The notes under the pieces were generated by a model. It saw only the letters and a list, made by a program, of their open reading frames with translations. It had not been told where the DNA came from and did not search any database. Shown one piece after another: positions 30,572 through 38,640 of a stretch of DNA of 64,000 nt (position 1 is the first letter of the stretch; each line of letters opens with the position of its first letter). Made by a program: the position numbers and the translations under genes. Origin of the DNA: a virus; IMG/VR virus record IMGVR_UViG_3300046691_000092, positions 1-64,000 of that record; one strand, given 5' to 3'.

Positions 30572-30767
30572 CCGTTATACACTGGAATATAAGCGGGAAC
30601 GCTCATCTGACGGCAAGCAACTGACGCGGGTCGGGATTACCTTTGAGGGGAAATGGTGCGGCTATTACAAATCATTCGCCGGGGCGATGACGTGTCTGAC
30701 GATCCGCAAGGTCCCACCGGACGAAGCGCGCGCCGCCGTCGCGAAATATTGGCCGCATAAGGGTTGA
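30564..30767 (+). CDS. Hypothetical protein, 67 aa
   Basis: Start inside the previous gene. Beta-rich start (YTLEYKRERSSDGKQLTRVG), helical end. Unknown. Confidence 0.6.
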   Translation: MSDRYTLEYKRERSSDGKQLTRVGITFEGKWCGYYKSFAGAMTCLTIRKVPPDEARAAVAKYWPHKG

Positions 30768-30775
30768 CGGCGGTC

Positions 30776-30913
30776 ATGATCTATTTCAAGGGTGCGACTG
30801 CCTACGAACTTCAAATCGGTAAGGTGTGGGTGATGTGGTGTCACCTGACCGGAAATTATTGGCGATGGAAGCCTTGGCGGCGGTTCAGTATGGGACTCGA
30901 AAGAGACGGTTGA
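30776..30913 (+). CDS. Hypothetical Trp-rich protein, 45 aa
   Basis: Short frame with seven aromatic Trp/Tyr residues in its centre (VWVMWCHLTGNYWRWKPW). It sits neatly between its neighbours, but no Shine-Dalgarno is obvious. Moderate support. Confidence 0.45.
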   Translation: MIYFKGATAYELQIGKVWVMWCHLTGNYWRWKPWRRFSMGLERDG

Positions 30914-30938
30914 CGGCACGTCCGAAACGACTTATAAG
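30910..30938 (+). promoter_or_regulatory. Early promoter (conserved family)
   Basis: TTGACG, 17 bp with CGAAACGACT, TATAAG. Confidence 0.85.
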
Positions 30939-30960
30939 CGTTGGTGTTTCAATACCAACG
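30939..30960 (+). promoter_or_regulatory. Dyad operator candidate, inverted centre
   Basis: Same CGTTGGT and ACCAACG arms as at 11014-11035, but the centre reads GTTTCAAT, the exact reverse complement of ATTGAAAC. Confidence 0.55.
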
Positions 30961-30971
30961 GAGTGACCGAC

Positions 30972-31307
30972 ATGGCCGGGAAACAGTTTGAAATCTATCA
31001 GGCATACAAAGAACGCACGGAGCGGAACAACGTCAAGCCCGGCCCGTGTATCAAAGGTGACGCGGTGTTCAAGGAACTTCGCGCGAATATCGCGGATTTC
31101 GACTTCAACAAGCCTTACAGCACCACGACTCGTTATTGGGACAACGGCCCACGCACGAAGGTTTTCAAGTTCGATGACGGTCGTATCGCCGAGTACGCTA
31201 CGACGAATTCTGCGATCGGCACCGCGCTTCTTGTCGTGTTCGAAAAACACGATCACTGGCTCAACTACCGGCGTGCAATGGGCATGTTCCATTACCTGAA
31301 CACTTAA
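30972..31307 (+). CDS. Hypothetical protein, 111 aa
   Basis: ATG 30972 behind CGGAG. Charged start (KQFEIYQAYKERTERNNVKP), then beta-rich middle (GPRTKVFKFDDGRIAEYAT). Last plus gene before the lysis region, converging with a 4-nt overlap. Confidence 0.6.
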   Translation: MAGKQFEIYQAYKERTERNNVKPGPCIKGDAVFKELRANIADFDFNKPYSTTTRYWDNGPRTKVFKFDDGRIAEYATTNSAIGTALLVVFEKHDHWLNYRRAMGMFHYLNT

Positions 31308-32533
31308 CCCGACGCGCCGCGTACCATTTCCGGGGAAAGTGTGAACCGCGACACTTCCCCGAATTCCTTGTGATAGACGATCGCTTTCGCGTCCCGCTTG
31401 GTCACATGCCCCATCGACGCGGAATAGGAATCAGCCGGGGCAAGCGTGCGGTGCCGCTCCGTCTTCATCAGATTGCTATCCTTGGCTTCGTCGTTATGCC
31501 AATGCCCGACATGACCGTACGAATGCGGGCAACGACCGAAGATTTCCCGGAACGTCCCGGCGAATGTGGCGTCAACGTCCTTGACCTGTCGCCGGTGCCC
31601 GTGGTGATAGAATAGTGCCGTCTTTCCCCATTCGAAAACGTAATATTCCGACGGCGTCGTGTCGATCGTGATCCGGGGTTCATCCTCATACAGCGCCGCG
31701 AAGCCTTCGCGCATCCATCCCGACGAATAGGGGTCATGGTTCGCCTTCGCCATGATGACATGAACGTGCATGTGTTTTTCGAGTAGCATTGCAATGATGC
31801 GCCGGACGACGCGGATAATCACGCGGATCATCTTTTGCGGACGGCTGTCACCGTCGACCACGTGCTTTGACGTCGGCGTGACGGTTTCCATGCTGTCATA
31901 ATGGGCAAGGTCGCCAAGCTGCGCAAATATGGCGGTGTGCGCTGCCGGTGCCATTGCAATCGCGGCGGTGAACCAATCCGTCAGGAGCTTTTCGCCGATC
32001 TGCAAATCATAGTCAGCGACGCGGGTTTCTTCGGCCCACGCCAGCATTCCGAAATGCAGGTCCGTCACGGTGTACTGAACGCAAAGCTGACCGTTGACGA
32101 AGGTCGGGGCGGCGGTGATCGGAAGTCGCGGCAAGGACGCCTTGAATTCGTCCAGCGCGAGCCGCCAAGCCGTCGCTGACTGCGTTTCGGTCTTGGTCTT
32201 GATCCATTTGACGATTTCGCGTCCGTCTTCGTCCACGAGCGCCGAGACGCCGCTAAGCGCCTGACCTTCCGGTATGGTGAAGATTTCACCGCGTTCCGGC
32301 TTTTGCTGGACAAATGTTCCGTTCGGGGTTTCGGTCGTCTGACTGACACGGAAGCCCGGCAGCACCGGCTTGAATCCGAGCAAGCCTTTTTCGGCGCAAC
32401 GCTTCAACCTGTTGTCGAGTGATTGACGTTTGATACCGAGCGCGGCGGCGGTTTTGGTCTTGTTCTGGTCATTGTCGGCGTACGCCTTGGCGGTCGCTTC
32501 AATTTCTTCGTGGGTCAGCGTGAAGTTGGTCAA
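31304..32533 (-). CDS. HTH-metallophosphoesterase fusion, 409 aa
   Basis: Residues 5-50 form an HTH (EEIEATAKAYADNDQNKTKT, then AAALGIKRQSLDNRLKR). After a linker comes a calcineurin-like phosphoesterase: DLHFGMLAW (D-x-H), GDLAHYDS (G-D), AKANHDPYSSGW (N-H-D), YHHGHRR, and GHVGHWHND (G-H-x-H). All metal ligands are present. Similar fusions occur near phage lysis genes; the substrate (nucleic acid or cyclic nucleotide) is not known. Last gene of the lysis operon. Confidence 0.8.
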   Translation of the reverse strand: MTNFTLTHEEIEATAKAYADNDQNKTKTAAALGIKRQSLDNRLKRCAEKGLLGFKPVLPGFRVSQTTETPNGTFVQQKPERGEIFTIPEGQALSGVSALVDEDGREIVKWIKTKTETQSATAWRLALDEFKASLPRLPITAAPTFVNGQLCVQYTVTDLHFGMLAWAEETRVADYDLQIGEKLLTDWFTAAIAMAPAAHTAIFAQLGDLAHYDSMETVTPTSKHVVDGDSRPQKMIRVIIRVVRRIIAMLLEKHMHVHVIMAKANHDPYSSGWMREGFAALYEDEPRITIDTTPSEYYVFEWGKTALFYHHGHRRQVKDVDATFAGTFREIFGRCPHSYGHVGHWHNDEAKDSNLMKTERHRTLAPADSYSASMGHVTKRDAKAIVYHKEFGEVSRFTLSPEMVRGASG

Positions 32534-32796
32534 AGCGGGTTCCCCATAGCTTTCTCATGGATTTCGCGTGGGACGAAGACGGATTGCACGACGCATCCGT
32601 TCGTGTCGATCACCGCCGCGTAAATGTTGACCGCGCCCCGGATCGTCAGCATTGAAGAAATGTGGGCATCAGCGGGAAGCGGAAGGCCGATCAGGCTGGA
32701 ATAGGTGCGAACCACGGACGCCGGAACGACCTGTTCGATTGCGAGCTTGTCACGGTCGGCAAGGCGCACAATGTCCGCGTCAGTAATACACGTCAT
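32530..32796 (-). CDS. Hypothetical protein, 88 aa
   Basis: ATGA overlaps on both sides. Mixed alpha/beta (VPASVVRTYSSLIGLPLPAD). No family recognised; part of the lysis-region operon. Confidence 0.6.
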   Translation of the reverse strand: MTCITDADIVRLADRDKLAIEQVVPASVVRTYSSLIGLPLPADAHISSMLTIRGAVNIYAAVIDTNGCVVQSVFVPREIHEKAMGNPL

Positions 32797-33113
32797 GCAA
32801 GACCGATCGCGTGCATGAGTTTTTCACGAAGACCGATGACCACGCCGCCGAAGATCGCCCCGACGGCAGACACGGCGGCAATCATGCCAATCCCGCGCTG
32901 TTCCCATTGCTTCGCTTTGTCGATAAACGGTTTTGCGGAATTGACGTCTCTTTCAACAAAAACCGTGCGCAGTTCCAACGCCGATACGGTGCGGGCAAGT
33001 TCAACACGTACTGACGCCTCGTGATCAAGCGTCTTTTCGATATTTTCGAGTTTTTCAAGTACCGTGCCAAGCGTACGATTAATTTCGTACATCATGGGTG
33101 AACTATCAGTCAT
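32793..33113 (-). CDS. Coiled-coil membrane protein, 106 aa
   Basis: ATG 33113 has AAGGA 9 nt upstream. An N-terminal coiled coil (INRTLGTVLEKLENIEKTLD) ends in a Gly-rich membrane segment (IGMIAAVSAVGAIFGGVVIG). Placed right after the spanins, it may be a second holin or lysis regulator. Inference only. Confidence 0.6.
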   Translation of the reverse strand: MTDSSPMMYEINRTLGTVLEKLENIEKTLDHEASVRVELARTVSALELRTVFVERDVNSAKPFIDKAKQWEQRGIGMIAAVSAVGAIFGGVVIGLREKLMHAIGLA

Positions 33114-33151
33114 GCGCGCCATTCCTTTGCTACGGGAAACGTAGCGCAAGC

Positions 33152-33484
33152 TTACGGGGTTTGCATACCCCGCGCCGCTTCGACCTGACGTTTCCGATAC
33201 CATTCGGCGCACCACGTCTTGCGAACATCGTCGGAATCGATGGGAAGCTGTTGCCGATCGAACGCATGACGCCACTTTTCGCCGACCTTCGGCGTCACTC
33301 GCGCGACATGTTCGGAACAGTACGCCGGATAGTCCGGAAGGATCGTCGGCGATTCGGCAATGACTTTCTGAACCGTCGGCTTAACGAGCGCCGCGACGTC
33401 GCTTTGACAGCCAATCAACATCAGATTGGGTAACAGAAGCACCATCGTCAGTGTCTTCCGAAACGGCTTGGTCATAACGGTCAT
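33152..33484 (-). CDS. Outer-membrane lipoprotein spanin (Rz1-like)
   Basis: 110 residues. A short signal ends in the lipobox LMLIGC, so the mature protein would be lipidated at Cys26 and sent to the outer membrane. The first 104 nt overlap the end of the i-spanin gene in another frame, the classic Rz/Rz1 arrangement. It has two further Cys residues. It would fuse the two membranes with its partner in the last lysis step. Confidence 0.75.
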   Translation of the reverse strand: MTVMTKPFRKTLTMVLLLPNLMLIGCQSDVAALVKPTVQKVIAESPTILPDYPAYCSEHVARVTPKVGEKWRHAFDRQQLPIDSDDVRKTWCAEWYRKRQVEAARGMQTP

Positions 33485-33812
33485 TGCTTTCCAGTTCCTT
33501 CATTCGGGCGGTTTCGACTTGCTGACGGGCTTCGTCGGCAGCTTCCCGGCTTTGCTGTTCCTCGCGCCGCACCTTGGCCGCGATTGCTTCGGCGGCGGAT
33601 ATCCGGGCGGCAGCTACAAGCTTTTCAGTTGCGACCTTGACCTGTTCGTCGGCATAGACGTGTTTTTCACCCGCCGTAAACGACCCGATCACCGGGACGC
33701 TTGTCAGGTACGGAATGCGCGCGAAGCCCGGCAGTCCTTCGTAGTAGAAGATCATCACGAACGCGCCTAGCGCGGCGTATGCGGCGGCTTTGACAGCGGC
33801 GATAGGGTTCAT
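33381..33812 (-). CDS. Inner-membrane spanin (Rz-like)
   Basis: 143 residues. One N-terminal membrane helix (AAYAALGAFVMIFYYEG), then a periplasmic coiled coil (AADEARQQVETARMKELESN). ATGA-coupled to the endolysin and overlapped at its 3' end by the lipoprotein gene. Confidence 0.75.
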   Translation of the reverse strand: MNPIAAVKAAAYAALGAFVMIFYYEGLPGFARIPYLTSVPVIGSFTAGEKHVYADEQVKVATEKLVAAARISAAEAIAAKVRREEQQSREAADEARQQVETARMKELESNDRYDQAVSEDTDDGASVTQSDVDWLSKRRRGAR

Positions 33813-34411
33813 CGTGTCACACACATTTCGCCGTCGCCGATACGGGTCGAATCGCCCATGCCGCGACGCTTGACAAGGCCGTCGTAGGTCTTGCCGCCCG
33901 ACTTGACGTAAAGGGTCGCGAGTTGGCAGCTTGCCTTGTAATCCGGAACCTTGCCGAGTCGCTTCGCTTCTTTGATGACGCCGACGGCGCTTGAATTGCA
34001 CACGCCGCGCGGGCCGATGTTCCACGACAGATCAAGCATTGATCCACGCCATCCGAGCGGGTGTTTGTCCCAATCAGGGATGCACTTCGGATCAGCCAGC
34101 GCCGGACGATAGTCGCGTTCCATCTTGACGGCGACTCGCCGGTCACAACTTTCATCGGTTTCGCGCTTGCCGGGCGTGACGTCGGTCGTGTCACCGTCGC
34201 ACACGGTCCAGCGATCCGGGTTCGGCAGCGTGTCGAGATAGGGCATGTATCGCCGACCTTCCCACGGACCCGTGAGATACTTGATAGCAAGCGCCGTGTC
34301 GTCATGGACGACGAAGCCCGACGACAGTGTCACATAACCGCCGACCGTGGTCGATACGATCACCGCCAACGCGGCAGCGGCGCGAGCGGTGGATTTAAGA
34401 TTGATCCGCAT
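33809..34411 (-). CDS. SAR endolysin, lysozyme (GH24-like)
   Basis: 200 residues. The weakly hydrophobic N-terminus (AAALAVIVSTTVGGYVTLSS), rich in Ala, Gly, Ser and Thr, is a signal-anchor-release segment exported by Sec. The lysozyme catalytic set is in GPWEGRRYMPYLD (E51, D60) and WTVCDGDTT (T69 region), followed by several Cys that could lock the enzyme while membrane-tethered. Cuts peptidoglycan once released. It overlaps the holin gene by 17 nt. Confidence 0.8.
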   Translation of the reverse strand: MRINLKSTARAAAALAVIVSTTVGGYVTLSSGFVVHDDTALAIKYLTGPWEGRRYMPYLDTLPNPDRWTVCDGDTTDVTPGKRETDESCDRRVAVKMERDYRPALADPKCIPDWDKHPLGWRGSMLDLSWNIGPRGVCNSSAVGVIKEAKRLGKVPDYKASCQLATLYVKSGGKTYDGLVKRRGMGDSTRIGDGEMCVTR

Positions 34412-34637
34412 TCTTCGGAATTCCTCTAACTTGGGCGATCAGCCGGAAGATATTGGCAAGCAAGGTTGTGACCATCGCCAGCACCGCAAAAGCGCCGGGC
34501 GGTATCCACGACGGCAGCGTGTACGGGTTGATCAGTGCGAACCATACTTCAAGCGCGCTGAAGATCGCGGCGAGGATGTTCGCCCGAAACTGCCATCCCT
34601 TCAGGACGATCCATTTCCAATCTTCGACAAGCCGCAT
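34395..34637 (-). CDS. Putative holin, 80 aa
   Basis: Two membrane helices (ANILAAIFSALEVWFALI and GAFAVLAMVTTLLANIF) with a cytoplasmic N-terminus (RLVEDWKWIVLKGWQFR) and a basic C-terminus. Direct contact with the endolysin gene supports a holin or pinholin that dissipates membrane potential and frees the SAR endolysin. Confidence 0.7.
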   Translation of the reverse strand: MRLVEDWKWIVLKGWQFRANILAAIFSALEVWFALINPYTLPSWIPPGAFAVLAMVTTLLANIFRLIAQVRGIPKNADQS

Positions 34638-34642
34638 GGTGG

Positions 34643-34969
34643 TTAATCCAGTTTCGCGCCATCGCGCCACAGTTGATCAATATCAGCCGGTGACATGTTT
34701 TGCATAGCGCCGAAGAAATTCACCGCCCAAAAAGCGCGTTCGAACGTTTGCGCCGTGAACGACATTTGCGTATTCCACCGAACATCTTCGTCGGGTATCG
34801 CTTCGATCATGACCACGAACGCGGCGGGCAGGGTGCCGAGCGTGACGGCGTCAAGCGCTTCTTGGCGCGTGATCATTTCCCGGTTCGCCAGCACTTGGAA
34901 GAACTGGCGACGGCTGATCGACGTGGGTATTTCGACGGGAAGCGCGCTTCCCCAAAGGCGAGGGGCCAT
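34643..34969 (-). CDS. Tail-region hypothetical protein, 108 aa
   Basis: EIPTSISRRQFFQVLANREM and PAAFVVMIEAIPDED belong to a type of small protein often encoded just after phage tail fibres; its function is unknown (possible fibre chaperone or tail assembly). It ends with a helical WAVNFFGAMQNMSPADIDQL segment. Confidence 0.65.
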   Translation of the reverse strand: MAPRLWGSALPVEIPTSISRRQFFQVLANREMITRQEALDAVTLGTLPAAFVVMIEAIPDEDVRWNTQMSFTAQTFERAFWAVNFFGAMQNMSPADIDQLWRDGAKLD

Positions 34970-34973
34970 TAGA

Positions 34974-37900
34974 TCAACTCCATTGCAGCGCCACGCCGGA
35001 AGCGATGACGTTTTTGTTCGTAAGGGATTTCATACGCCATTTCATCGCCGTCCCGGACGGCTGACCGGAAACGCTGACGGCGCCTTCGTACATGCGAATA
35101 CCGTTATAGTTCATGGTCAACGAAAGCGTTGCAGTCGACCAAGTCGTACCGCCATCGCGCGACACGTCAACACTGAAGTCGGTGTTCGGGGTAAACGCCA
35201 CCGCACCGGACAACTGAACGGCGACTCGCGCGGTTCCCGGCACCGTCGGCGCGGTGTAGTCGATCGACACGAGCGCCATGTTAGAATAATTGGTGGACGC
35301 GATTTCCATCATTTCAATTTCGGTCATGCCCCAAACCGCACTACCGACGGTCGGGTTGGCGTTCGCAACGATAATCCAATAGCGGTGTGCGCCGACGTCA
35401 GGAATGTCAAACGATTGCACGGCTGACCCGAAGGTGATCGGTAAGGTGACGGCAGTCGTGTATGTGCCGTTGTCGTCGGAATAGCGGACAAGCACGCTCG
35501 AAATCGAGTTAGCCGCCGCCAAGTTCTGGACGATATTAATTCGCCGGATGGCTCGCGCCGTCCCCAAATCCTGACCGATGTAAGCTTGTAAAGCAACGCC
35601 CGTTCCGATCTGTGACGACGCCCACCCGGTGCCGACAGACACGTCACCGTCAAACGCCTTCCCCTTGGCGAACGTCGCACCGCCCCCCGAAGGATCATCA
35701 CCGCCCGAAATGGCTTGTGCGGAAGACGTCAGATCAGCCGTGTACACGACCGGAGCAACGTATGGGTTTGTCGGCGGCGTGAAATTGGCAGTCCAGCGTG
35801 CGACGTTCGAAATCCGGAATTCATCGAAATAGCCGTTAAACCCGCTACTGCCGTCATACCCGGCACCAATGACGCACGCGGCAGCAACGTAGCTGTTAGG
35901 GTCGGTGTATGTGGCACCTTCTTGCGTACCGTTGACATACATTCGCAATTGACCGGATGATTTGACAAGTGCCACATGGTTCCACACACCTGCCGCGAAA
36001 ACAGTCGTACCTGTGATCCGTAGTAACCCGCCCGCGTAAACGGTCACGAGCCCGGCCGCGCTCAGTGCGATCAGCGGGTTATTCAAGTTGACGCCGTTTC
36101 GACTTTCCCACAAACCCGATATCGCGGTGACCGTGGCAAATGGTCGAACCCAAAGATCAACCGTGAAATCTCCGGTTCCGAACGCAAGGTTCGGTGTTGC
36201 GGTCGTCAAAATATAGTCGCCGGTTCCGTCGCAATAAAGTGACGCACCGCCAAATTTTGACTGTGCCGTGCTGATCTGTGCGTTTCCGGTTACCGTCCAA
36301 GTTCGGGCCGTTACGGCGTTGGAATCCGTGAAGACGGTTGAACCGTTCGTTCCGTCCAGATGCAGGATTGCGAGCGTGTTCGCATCAATACCGGTGCCGC
36401 TCAAAGCAGGTGCGAAATAATCATTCGCGGCGTCGTAAGTCGCGTTCACGGTCCCGGCTGGGTCGATGAAATAAGGCGCGGTCGCGGGAACGAAGTTTGC
36501 GGGGTATAGCCCGGCCTTGGAAAGTCGGAATTCATCAATATAACCGTTCGTGCCGGTTGACGCGTCATATGCGAAACCGACGAAGATTGTCGCGGATGCT
36601 CCGATATTCGTCGGGTCCGTGTAACTTACGCCTTCTTGCACGCCGTTGATGAACATGCGGGTCGTGCCCGCCACGCGCGAAACAGCGACGTGATACCAAG
36701 TCCCGGCAGTGATAACGGTCGTTCCGGTGATTCGAATAGCGCCGTTCGTGTTGAAGATGAACAGGTTAGCGGAGCTTACGAAAATTACCGGGTTATTCGG
36801 CACGGCGGCGGAACGCGGTTCAAATATGACCTGTTGCACGCCGACGGCGGCGGGGCGATACCAGAAATCGACCGTATAATCACCGGTGCCGACCGCAAAT
36901 TCACTCGGAAACGGAACCGCGATAGCGTCGCCGGTGCCGTCCAACAGGAGCGACGCGCCTCCGAATTTTGATTGCGCCGTGCTTATTTGAGCGTTGCCCG
37001 CGACGTTCCACGTTTTCGGGCTAAGCGAACTGTCAATGATCGCCGTTGAACCGTTCGTTCCGTCCAGATGCAGAATGGAAATCGTCGTTGGGTAAATGCC
37101 GCCGTTGCCGTACACCACGCCCGTTTGATCATCGAACGCATCGGCAACGCCGCCGTTCATGCCCTGACGCTGACCCTTGATGTCCGCGATTTCTAGCGCG
37201 AAGATAGAATCGTTCTTTCCACCGGCTGTTGTGACAGCTTCAATTGCCGCCTGAACGGTCGCCGGGTTACCGGGAAGGTTCGCAATAGCGTTGTTGAAAG
37301 ACACGGTCGCGGCAGTCTGACCAAGCCACGTCCGGAATTCGGAAGGCGTTGCGGCCTTGATCAACTTGCCGGTCGTGGTGTCGAACATTGCAGCGTTACC
37401 GTCAGGGACGCCGTTCGGGCCAACGACGTCACCCGTACCCGTACCGTCAATACCCTTGATAGCCACGAGTTGCCAATATGCGTTTGACGTCGTTGGCAGG
37501 GTCGGCGGCGCGTTGCCCGTGGTCGACTGAAGCGCGACGAAGGTCGAACCATTGTAAAGAACTGCATCAGTCGCGACGTATGCGGTCACTGCCGAGTAAG
37601 TGCCGCGCGGGTTCATGCCGGTAAGACCGGTTGCGCCCCGGCTGACAAGCTGACCCCATGTCGCGCCCGCAACCGGCGTAACGTTCGTGTTGCTCGCCAA
37701 GGCGATGAAGGCCGCACCGTTGTAGAAAACTGCATCGTCTTCATGGTAGGTGGTCGCGCCGCTCCATGTCCCGCGCCACGTCATGCCGCGCGGACCGGTG
37801 ATAAATGCCGGTGCCGACCAATCGCCGACGGCGACGGAAAGCTTTGTGAAGACCGCCGATCGACCATCACCCATGTCAGACACGAGAACCACGAACCCGG

Positions 37901-38366
37901 TAGCTTCGTTGTCGTAATCGTCGCGATCCGACAGGGTGTCAACCTGACTATCAAAGTGAACGCCGTTGATCAGGTCTTGCTTTGACAGAAGCCCCATCGC
38001 GCCCGGCCCGGTGAAGTACGGCACGGTGTCGGTCGTGGCGGAAAGCCCGGCGAACGCGTAAAGGTTGCCCGACTGCATCCGTTCAAGAAGTTGACGGGTG
38101 GTTTCCTGAACGCGGCCCTGATCCGACTGAAAGCGGATTTCATACGCGCCGGTCGCTTGCGTCGCGCCCGGCCAATCGTACGCAAGGGTAATGTGGGTAT
38201 TGTCAACGACCGTGAGAACGCGGACCGATTCGCCCGACGGTGACCAAAAGAAGTCACCCGGCAGAATGGTGTTCAGCCACATGGTGCCCGTACCGACGAC
38301 GTCCGGCGAACCGTTCGTGCAAACCGCCGTGCCGTCCGTGTACGTCGATGGTAGAATAACCGCCAT
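34974..38366 (-). CDS. Tail fibre/receptor-binding protein with two LamG domains
   Basis: 1130 residues. N-terminal virion-attachment part to about 160; two carbohydrate-binding-type repeats at 190-305 (RGTWSGATTYHEDDAVFYNG and RGTYSAVTAYVATDAVLYNG); two laminin-G/concanavalin-like domains (about 430-625 and 660-865), each opening ILHLDGTNGST; then a discoidin-like segment (IRRINIVQNLAAANSISSVL) and a beta-rich tip. It would recognise surface glycans. The two LamG copies are still alike at DNA level, a sign of recent duplication. Its stop is followed 4 nt later by the next minus gene. Confidence 0.85.
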   Translation of the reverse strand: MAVILPSTYTDGTAVCTNGSPDVVGTGTMWLNTILPGDFFWSPSGESVRVLTVVDNTHITLAYDWPGATQATGAYEIRFQSDQGRVQETTRQLLERMQSGNLYAFAGLSATTDTVPYFTGPGAMGLLSKQDLINGVHFDSQVDTLSDRDDYDNEATGFVVLVSDMGDGRSAVFTKLSVAVGDWSAPAFITGPRGMTWRGTWSGATTYHEDDAVFYNGAAFIALASNTNVTPVAGATWGQLVSRGATGLTGMNPRGTYSAVTAYVATDAVLYNGSTFVALQSTTGNAPPTLPTTSNAYWQLVAIKGIDGTGTGDVVGPNGVPDGNAAMFDTTTGKLIKAATPSEFRTWLGQTAATVSFNNAIANLPGNPATVQAAIEAVTTAGGKNDSIFALEIADIKGQRQGMNGGVADAFDDQTGVVYGNGGIYPTTISILHLDGTNGSTAIIDSSLSPKTWNVAGNAQISTAQSKFGGASLLLDGTGDAIAVPFPSEFAVGTGDYTVDFWYRPAAVGVQQVIFEPRSAAVPNNPVIFVSSANLFIFNTNGAIRITGTTVITAGTWYHVAVSRVAGTTRMFINGVQEGVSYTDPTNIGASATIFVGFAYDASTGTNGYIDEFRLSKAGLYPANFVPATAPYFIDPAGTVNATYDAANDYFAPALSGTGIDANTLAILHLDGTNGSTVFTDSNAVTARTWTVTGNAQISTAQSKFGGASLYCDGTGDYILTTATPNLAFGTGDFTVDLWVRPFATVTAISGLWESRNGVNLNNPLIALSAAGLVTVYAGGLLRITGTTVFAAGVWNHVALVKSSGQLRMYVNGTQEGATYTDPNSYVAAACVIGAGYDGSSGFNGYFDEFRISNVARWTANFTPPTNPYVAPVVYTADLTSSAQAISGGDDPSGGGATFAKGKAFDGDVSVGTGWASSQIGTGVALQAYIGQDLGTARAIRRINIVQNLAAANSISSVLVRYSDDNGTYTTAVTLPITFGSAVQSFDIPDVGAHRYWIIVANANPTVGSAVWGMTEIEMMEIASTNYSNMALVSIDYTAPTVPGTARVAVQLSGAVAFTPNTDFSVDVSRDGGTTWSTATLSLTMNYNGIRMYEGAVSVSGQPSGTAMKWRMKSLTNKNVIASGVALQWS
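35770..36390 (-). repeat. LamG-encoding repeat, distal copy
   Basis: DNA similar to 36480-37090. Both copies contain a shared stretch of almost 30 nt around GTTCCGTCCAGATGCAG (plus strand, near 36345 and 37055). Boundaries approximate. Confidence 0.6.
36480..37090 (-). repeat. LamG-encoding repeat, proximal copy
   Basis: First LamG copy of the tail fibre; partner of 35770-36390. Boundaries approximate. Confidence 0.6.
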
Positions 38367-38602
38367 TACTCTTTGTTCCTTGCGTTGCCGATTTCGGCAA
38401 GTTCAATATTGAGGTTCTGAATCTCTTCGCGATCGGCTTTCGCCGTATTTTCCAGCGCCGTCACCGTCGCGCGCAATTCCGTGATTTCTGCCGTCATATT
38501 CACAACCAATTGCGCAAGCACTAAGGCGCGCTGTTGCGTGAATTGATGAAGCGCTGCCGCTTCACTAAGTCGGACGGTGTCAGAAATCTTGATATCGCTC
38601 AT
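38366..38602 (-). CDS. Coiled-coil protein, 78 aa
   Basis: ATG 38602 has no Shine-Dalgarno; the late motif at 38612-38634 would place the RNA start at or just before it. Helical throughout (LVVNMTAEITELRATVTALE), a likely trimeric coil. TAATG-coupled to the tail fibre gene; may be a fibre chaperone or oligomerisation partner. Confidence 0.6.
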   Translation of the reverse strand: MSDIKISDTVRLSEAAALHQFTQQRALVLAQLVVNMTAEITELRATVTALENTAKADREEIQNLNIELAEIGNARNKE

Positions 38603-38611
38603 GCTTCGACA

Positions 38612-38634
38612 ATTATCATGCACTTCCGGGGAAT
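38612..38634 (-). promoter_or_regulatory. Candidate late promoter motif
   Basis: Minus strand: ATTCCCCGG, 7 nt, TGATAAT, then 9 nt to ATG 38602. Shared with 60398-60420 and 52798-52820. Confidence 0.5.
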
Positions 38635-38640
38635 GGATAG

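Noticed and set aside
10485-30960. Spaced repeats as a CRISPR array
   Set aside because: Copies are kilobases apart, each precedes a gene, and each is a promoter.
34974-38366. Tail fibre repeats as tandem DNA repeats of regulatory type
   Set aside because: They are in frame and encode LamG domains.
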